Assembly: GCA_027068435.1 (NCBI GenBank)
Contig: JAMOTA010000015.1
Coordinates: forward strand, 1 to 44,658
From: Sulfurovum sp.
Lineage (GTDB): Bacteria > Campylobacterota > Campylobacteria > Campylobacterales > Sulfurovaceae
Reading direction: 5' to 3'
DNA length: 44,658 nucleotides
How positions within the stretch are numbered: position 1 is the first letter of the stretch; each line of letters begins with the position of its first letter. The notes beneath the pieces are model-generated. The model was not told where the DNA came from. It saw only the letters and a program-made list of their open reading frames with translations, and did no database searches. This document shows, piece after piece, positions 40,429 through 44,658 of this stretch. A program made the translations under genes and the position numbers.

Positions 40429-41253
40429 TTGAACCGTCTATTTGTTGTAAACAAACCCATATTCCGTACATCTAACGGTTATATGGGTTATGTAAAAAGA
40501 AAATATAATACTAAAAAAGTAGGTTTTTCAGGAACACTTGACCCTTTTGCTACAGGCTGTCTTATTGTTGCAACTGGGCAGTATACTAAACTTTTTCAAT
40601 ACCTTAACAAAACGCCTAAAAGCTATAAAGCTACCTTATGGTTAGGTGCAAACTCCCCAAGTTTAGATATTGAAAAAATAGATAGTATCAAAGTAACAGA
40701 GACTTTTTCAACTTCTAAGATAGAAGATACTATCGCATCATTGAAAGGTGAGCTTACGTACTACCCACCAAAGTTTTGTGCAAAAAAGATAAACGGTAAA
40801 CGTGCTTATGAACTAGCACGAGCAGGAGAAGAGGTAGAACTCAAAACCATCACTTCAACTGTTTATGATATTAAACTTATTAACTATAATCATCCATTTG
40901 TACACTTTGAAGCTAAAGTAAGTGAAGGGACTTATATACGAAGTCTTGGTTCGATTATTGCAGATAAACTAAAAGTTGATGCTACACTCTCTAGTTTACA
41001 TCGTATTCATGAAGGACAATTTTATTTTGAAAATGAAAAAGCATTAAATCCTTTTACACATTTAGCCTTACCTTCCAATACTTACCTAGGAGAAGAGGAG
41101 TATATGGAGTTAGGTAAAAAACTAACTATTGAGTACTTTAAGATAAAATCTAATGGAATTTATCTCATAGAGACTACAAGTTTTTTTTCTATTATAGAGA
41201 TATTGAATGAAACTGTAAAATACAAGTTTAACCGTATTACTAAATTTAAATAA
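40429..41253 (+). CDS. truB: tRNA pseudouridine(55) synthase TruB
   Basis: 274 residues from a TTG start with AAGGA 9 bases upstream. Catalytic D38 lies in VGFSGTLDPFATGCLIVATG; YKATLWLGANSPSLD and YYPPKFCAKKINGKRAYELAR and GTYIRSLGSIIAD are further family motifs (quoted in part). It converts U55 of the tRNA T-loop to pseudouridine. The short C-terminal domain fits the compact TruB of this phylum, without a full PUA domain. It may share the helicase mRNA, from which it is separated by 84 bases. Confidence 0.94.
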   Translation: MNRLFVVNKPIFRTSNGYMGYVKRKYNTKKVGFSGTLDPFATGCLIVATGQYTKLFQYLNKTPKSYKATLWLGANSPSLDIEKIDSIKVTETFSTSKIEDTIASLKGELTYYPPKFCAKKINGKRAYELARAGEEVELKTITSTVYDIKLINYNHPFVHFEAKVSEGTYIRSLGSIIADKLKVDATLSSLHRIHEGQFYFENEKALNPFTHLALPSNTYLGEEEYMELGKKLTIEYFKIKSNGIYLIETTSFFSIIEILNETVKYKFNRITKFK

Positions 41254-41322
41254 CTATTGATACACAATTTTAAGATAAAATAAGTTATATGATGGTGTAT
41301 AAATTTTAGGGAAAGGAAAAGT

Positions 41323-43644
41323 ATGATAATAGAACCATTTAACTATGAAAATAAAAAGAATGAAGAACAAGAATTAGATTTTAAAGCTATGTATCTAATT
41401 GTACTAAATTACAAAAAATCTATTCTTTTTATCATATTCATTTTTACATTTATGGCTTTTATTCAAGCATACTTTACACATAACACTTATAAATCTACAG
41501 CATTGATAAAATTAGAGTCTGCAAGATATAACTCCTATAAAGATGATCTTGTAACCAATGCCATGGGAAATACAGATAATACTAATATTGATGATGAAAT
41601 AGCCACATTAAAAACCCGTGTTATTGCTCAAAAGTCCTTAGAAAATTTAAATATTGGAGTACGATACTATAGTCAATCACTATTTAAAAAGCATGAACTC
41701 TATAAAGATGCTCCATTTGTTGTTACACTAAAATCTTTATCACAAAAAGCATATAATTTGGAGATAGAACTTAAACCCATAGATAGTAAAACATTTACAC
41801 TTCTTATCGAACCCTCATTTTTAGATAAAGTCTATGATGGTATTCGCCATTTTTTTATTGATAGTCATCCAGAAAATGATACTATAGCATATAAGAAAAA
41901 ATATCATTATGGTGAAAGTATAGAGACACCTTGGTTTCTTATCAAAATTCAAAAAGTACATCAATTTGAAGATAAAACTTACTCTTTTACACTTAATAAG
42001 AATGAATCAATGGGTTGGTTAGTTCATCGTGGTCTCTCTGCTGCACTTCATACAAAATATGGAAATTTTATTACTCTTAAATTTATAGATTCTGTTCCTA
42101 CAAGAGCTAAAGAAGTACTTGAGTCAGTTATTCATGCCTATATAAAAGACAATGTAGAACTAAAAACAAAAAGTATTCAGAGAAAAATTCATTTTATTGA
42201 TATGCAACTTAGTGCTATGAATGAGACACTTAAAAGTTCAGCAAACAAACTACAAAGCTATAAAATTACCAATTTAGATGTTGACCTAAATACCAGTACA
42301 CATCAAAGTTCTACCAAACTTAGTGTGCTAGAGAGTGAACTGTATTCGCTTAGTCTAAAAACAGATATTATGGAAAATATGCTTAACTACTTAGATACAC
42401 ACAATGATATTAGTAGTTTAGACCCATACTCAGCAAAACAAGTGAGCCCTGCTGTTTCATCCATCTTAAATGACATTCATACAGATAATGTAGAACGTAT
42501 GGGATTAAGTGCAAAATTTACGCTTATGCATCCTAGTGTTATAAAGCTTACTAATCGTATAAAATTCAACAAAAAAAGATTACATGAGATTATTAACAGT
42601 ACCCTTCAGTCACTTAATACCCAAAAAGAGACCATAAGAGAGGGAATACGCATAAGAAAAAATGCATTAAAAACCTTACCTATGCAAGAGCAACAACTAG
42701 AACAACTTACAAGAAACTTTAAAGTAAATGAAAAAATATATGCCTTTCTTTTACAAAAACGAGCAGAGATAGCTATTACAGAATCTTCAATTGTTTCTGA
42801 TATACGTATACTCGAGAACCCTATTGTATCCTATTCTCCTATCAGTCCAAATCGTAAAATGATTATTAGTATAGGTCTATTACTAGGAATTTTATTAGCC
42901 TTAGCACTCTCTTTCCTTAGAGATTTTATTGATAATACTATAAAAAAGATAGAAGATATTGAAAAACGTACAGATATACCTATCTATGGAGGATTACCCC
43001 TTTACGATAAAAACGGTTCTAAAAACCATTATGAAGAAGCGATTAGAGTTTTATGGAATAATATAGAGTTTTCCAATATTGAAAGTGAATCAAAGATTAT
43101 TACTTTTACCTCTTCTATCTCAGGTGAAGGAAAAACATTAACTACCTCTGAATTAGGAAATATCATAGCACAAGGAGATAAATCTGTTATTATTCTTGAT
43201 CTTGATATGAGAAAATCTGATCAACATACAAACTATAACTTATCTAATACTAAAGGGATGAGTACCCTACTGACACACAAATATACACTTCAAGAGGTTA
43301 TTCAAAAAACTTCTTGTGAAAATCTTCATATTATCACAGGTGGACCAACACCTCCTAATCCTACAGAACTTATAATGTCAAAGCTGTTAGAAGATATTAT
43401 TGCAAAGCTTAAAAAGAAGTATGATTATATTCTTATAGATTCACCACCTATTGGACTTGTTGCTGATGCGACTAAACTTATGTATCTTTCTGACTTAACA
43501 CTTATCGTTTTTAAAGCCCATATATCTAAAAAAGATTTTATTAAAAATATTATGCGTCTCACACAAGACCCTAAAATACATAAAGGTATTATTCTAAATG
43601 CTCTTGTTCAAGAAGATAACTATGGGTATGGTTATGGGTATTAA
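41323..43644 (+). CDS. Wzc-like polysaccharide copolymerase / tyrosine autokinase
   Basis: 773 residues. The first membrane segment (SILFIIFIFTFMAFIQAYF, about residues 35-53) is followed by a Wzz-type periplasmic domain with a long coiled coil and a GNVR-like end, the second membrane segment (IISIGLLLGILLALALSFL) and a cytoplasmic BY-kinase. Kinase motifs: Walker A SGEGKT with K604, Walker A' VIILDLDMRKS, Walker B YDYILIDSPP. The C-terminus is a Tyr cluster (EDNYGYGYGY), the autophosphorylation tail that tunes chain length of capsule or exopolysaccharide. No wza or glycosyltransferase genes are in view; they may follow beyond the window or lie elsewhere. Confidence 0.92.
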   Translation: MIIEPFNYENKKNEEQELDFKAMYLIVLNYKKSILFIIFIFTFMAFIQAYFTHNTYKSTALIKLESARYNSYKDDLVTNAMGNTDNTNIDDEIATLKTRVIAQKSLENLNIGVRYYSQSLFKKHELYKDAPFVVTLKSLSQKAYNLEIELKPIDSKTFTLLIEPSFLDKVYDGIRHFFIDSHPENDTIAYKKKYHYGESIETPWFLIKIQKVHQFEDKTYSFTLNKNESMGWLVHRGLSAALHTKYGNFITLKFIDSVPTRAKEVLESVIHAYIKDNVELKTKSIQRKIHFIDMQLSAMNETLKSSANKLQSYKITNLDVDLNTSTHQSSTKLSVLESELYSLSLKTDIMENMLNYLDTHNDISSLDPYSAKQVSPAVSSILNDIHTDNVERMGLSAKFTLMHPSVIKLTNRIKFNKKRLHEIINSTLQSLNTQKETIREGIRIRKNALKTLPMQEQQLEQLTRNFKVNEKIYAFLLQKRAEIAITESSIVSDIRILENPIVSYSPISPNRKMIISIGLLLGILLALALSFLRDFIDNTIKKIEDIEKRTDIPIYGGLPLYDKNGSKNHYEEAIRVLWNNIEFSNIESESKIITFTSSISGEGKTLTTSELGNIIAQGDKSVIILDLDMRKSDQHTNYNLSNTKGMSTLLTHKYTLQEVIQKTSCENLHIITGGPTPPNPTELIMSKLLEDIIAKLKKKYDYILIDSPPIGLVADATKLMYLSDLTLIVFKAHISKKDFIKNIMRLTQDPKIHKGIILNALVQEDNYGYGYGY

Positions 43645-43655
43645 TCATATCTCAT

Positions 43656-43865
43656 TTAGTTTTTATCTTTTTTAGTTTCTCTTTCAGGTCTTACACGTTT
43701 ATTTGAACCTGTCATTTTAAAAAAAGGCCATCCTCCAGGAGGTCCTAATGGACCACTTGGAGCATCTGCATGAAGAGAAGGTGGAGTAGTAAACTGTCCT
43801 AATGCCATTAGTACTGGTGCCGTGTATAATGATTTCTTTAAAAAATTTCTTCTACTTTTTTCCAT
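43656..43865 (-). CDS. Small protein with twin-arginine signal
   Basis: 69 residues. SRRNFLKKSLYTAPVLMALG is a clear Tat signal (SRRxFLK, hydrophobic core), with a likely cleavage after the LHADA stretch. The mature part is only about 35 residues (GPLGPPGGWPFFKMTGS, then a basic tail). Tat transport normally serves folded cofactor proteins, so such a short mature peptide is odd; it may bind a partner or be a degraded gene. It lies 5 bases downstream of the surface-protein gene, so the two are probably co-transcribed. No family was recognised. Confidence 0.6.
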   Translation of the reverse strand: MEKSRRNFLKKSLYTAPVLMALGQFTTPPSLHADAPSGPLGPPGGWPFFKMTGSNKRVRPERETKKDKN

Positions 43866-43870
43866 TTTAT

Positions 43871-44658
43871 TTACCTTTTAAATTGTTCTATCATAGGCGG
43901 GTTAGTCATATTAAAAGAGGGTTGAATATGTTTAATACTTTGAACTCTTTTTTCTTTTTTTATAACAATTTTACTATGTTTTGATTTATTTATTAAGACT
44001 TTATCAACCGCTACCACCCACTCAAATAAACGCTCGTTCTCACCATTCATATTGAAAATATAACTATTTGCTTTTCCATCTATTAACGCTTTTATCTCTT
44101 CTCCACTACTACTATCTATAAGTTTCATATATTCAGACAAAGGGTTTGTTAATGATTGATACTCAGTATAACGCAACCTATTCATATCATCCATATAAGG
44201 AGTAAGGATATAGATACCTATCCATGAAAGAGAGATATCTGCATTTACATCATTTGTACGTACTATAAAACGCCAACGTGCTTCCTCTCCATCTTCATAA
44301 TACTGATAATTTACCTTATACTCTCCTGTGCTTACACCTTCTGGATTAGGAAATATAATATCAAGATAACTTCCACCAAAAGGATTAAAGGCTTTTAAGG
44401 TATGCTTTATTGTAGCATCTTCTTCCTCTAATTGACCCAATTGTGCAGAACCTGTATATAATCCTCTTACTTCATCTTTAGCTACTAACCTAATATACCA
44501 ATTTAATGGTTTACTCTCTACAGTACTTTCTGCTCTATATGCTGTAACCATAATAGTCACACTTACTTCATTAGAAGCCAAGCCCTCATTATCTTGTACT
44601 TGGTAGCTAAAGCTATCTTCTCCACTGTATGTAATATCTGAATGGTAGGTCACTACTC
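43871..44658 (-). CDS. C-terminal part of a large cadherin-like surface protein (runs off the window)
   Basis: The minus-strand frame is open to the window edge; the GTG at 44653 is internal, since codons continue beyond it. The first visible residues, YSGEDSFSYQVQDNEGLASNEVSVTI, are the end of a cadherin-like/VCBS-type Ig domain, which occurs in long adhesins. A beta-rich domain follows (LNWYIRLVAKDEVRGLYTGSAQL, SYLDIIFPNPEGVSTGEYKVNYQYY) and a basic C-terminus. Probably an exported Ca-binding adhesin. No C-terminal sorting signal is recognised. The full size and N-terminus lie outside the window. Confidence 0.75.
   Translation of the reverse strand, partial: VVTYHSDITYSGEDSFSYQVQDNEGLASNEVSVTIMVTAYRAESTVESKPLNWYIRLVAKDEVRGLYTGSAQLGQLEEEDATIKHTLKAFNPFGGSYLDIIFPNPEGVSTGEYKVNYQYYEDGEEARWRFIVRTNDVNADISLSWIGIYILTPYMDDMNRLRYTEYQSLTNPLSEYMKLIDSSSGEEIKALIDGKANSYIFNMNGENERLFEWVVAVDKVLINKSKHSKIVIKKEKRVQSIKHIQPSFNMTNPPMIEQFKR

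Noticed and set aside
1-44658. tRNA, rRNA, riboswitches, dif site
   Set aside because: I looked for T-loop strings, conserved rRNA segments and Xer-site-like inverted arms on both strands and saw none that were convincing. Absence is by eye only.

Overview
The window is AT-rich bacterial chromosome. Gene content and gene order point to the Campylobacterota, probably a Sulfurovum/Sulfurimonas-like deep branch (inferred): yajC-secD-secF followed by a DUF6394 gene, folC next to lptE, an XerH-type recombinase, several TTG/GTG starts, and short or overlapping gene junctions. No rRNA, tRNA or CRISPR array was recognised. Apart from remnant DNA near 5.1-5.9 kb, the sequence is almost fully coding.

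Layout. 1-5.1 kb (minus strand): the 5' part of mfd, an Rpn-family PD-(D/E)XK nuclease, folC, lptE, then an AAA ATPase with a small upstream ORF. 5.1-5.9 kb: scar of mobile DNA, made of an IS481-type transposase tail, a REP-like GTAG hairpin and a decayed REP-associated tyrosine transposase (RAYT). 5.9-12 kb: xerH, a BamB-like lipoprotein, a YfgM-like membrane protein, mutS2 and murC. 12-17.3 kb: exported proteins (DUF4412-like, a VWA protein with three 86-residue repeats, an RCC1-like propeller, a secreted hypothetical). 17.3-19 kb: a hypothetical gene and dapC. 19.2-22.2 kb (plus strand): an AAA ATPase with a translationally coupled PD-(D/E)XK-like nuclease, a flavodoxin-fold oxidoreductase and a VapBC module. 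22.2-28.4 kb: a PBP4-type D-Ala-D-Ala peptidase with a SPOR domain, the secretion operon yajC-secD-secF-DUF6394, and divergent lnt. 28.4-32.6 kb: a probable operon of six exported proteins downstream of a G9 tract, including two very small lipoproteins. 32.7-37.2 kb: a Phd/RelE-type toxin-antitoxin pair that runs directly into yidD-pyrC-carbonic anhydrase-cysK-aminotransferase-SspB-like. 37.2-44.7 kb: a LysR regulator, a UvrD/Rep helicase, truB, a Wzc-like polysaccharide copolymerase/kinase, a small Tat-signal protein and the tail of a cadherin-like surface protein.

How the parts fit together. Envelope biogenesis dominates: Sec accessory proteins, Lnt and LptE, BamB/YfgM-like factors, MurC, DapC, PBP4 and many predicted exported products. 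Small defence-like or selfish modules (Rpn, two AAA ATPase loci, VapBC, RelE-type, RAYT/IS481) sit between core genes.

The most striking signals: (i) a REP pair (BIME-like) inserted in frame in lnt, sharing its GTAGGGTG core with the REP next to the dead RAYT; (ii) the ATPase-nuclease pair at 19.26-20.75 kb as a candidate two-gene defence system; (iii) a palindromic double Shine-Dalgarno that seems to serve both yajC and lnt from an 11-bp divergent gap; (iv) a G9 tract in front of the exported-protein operon.
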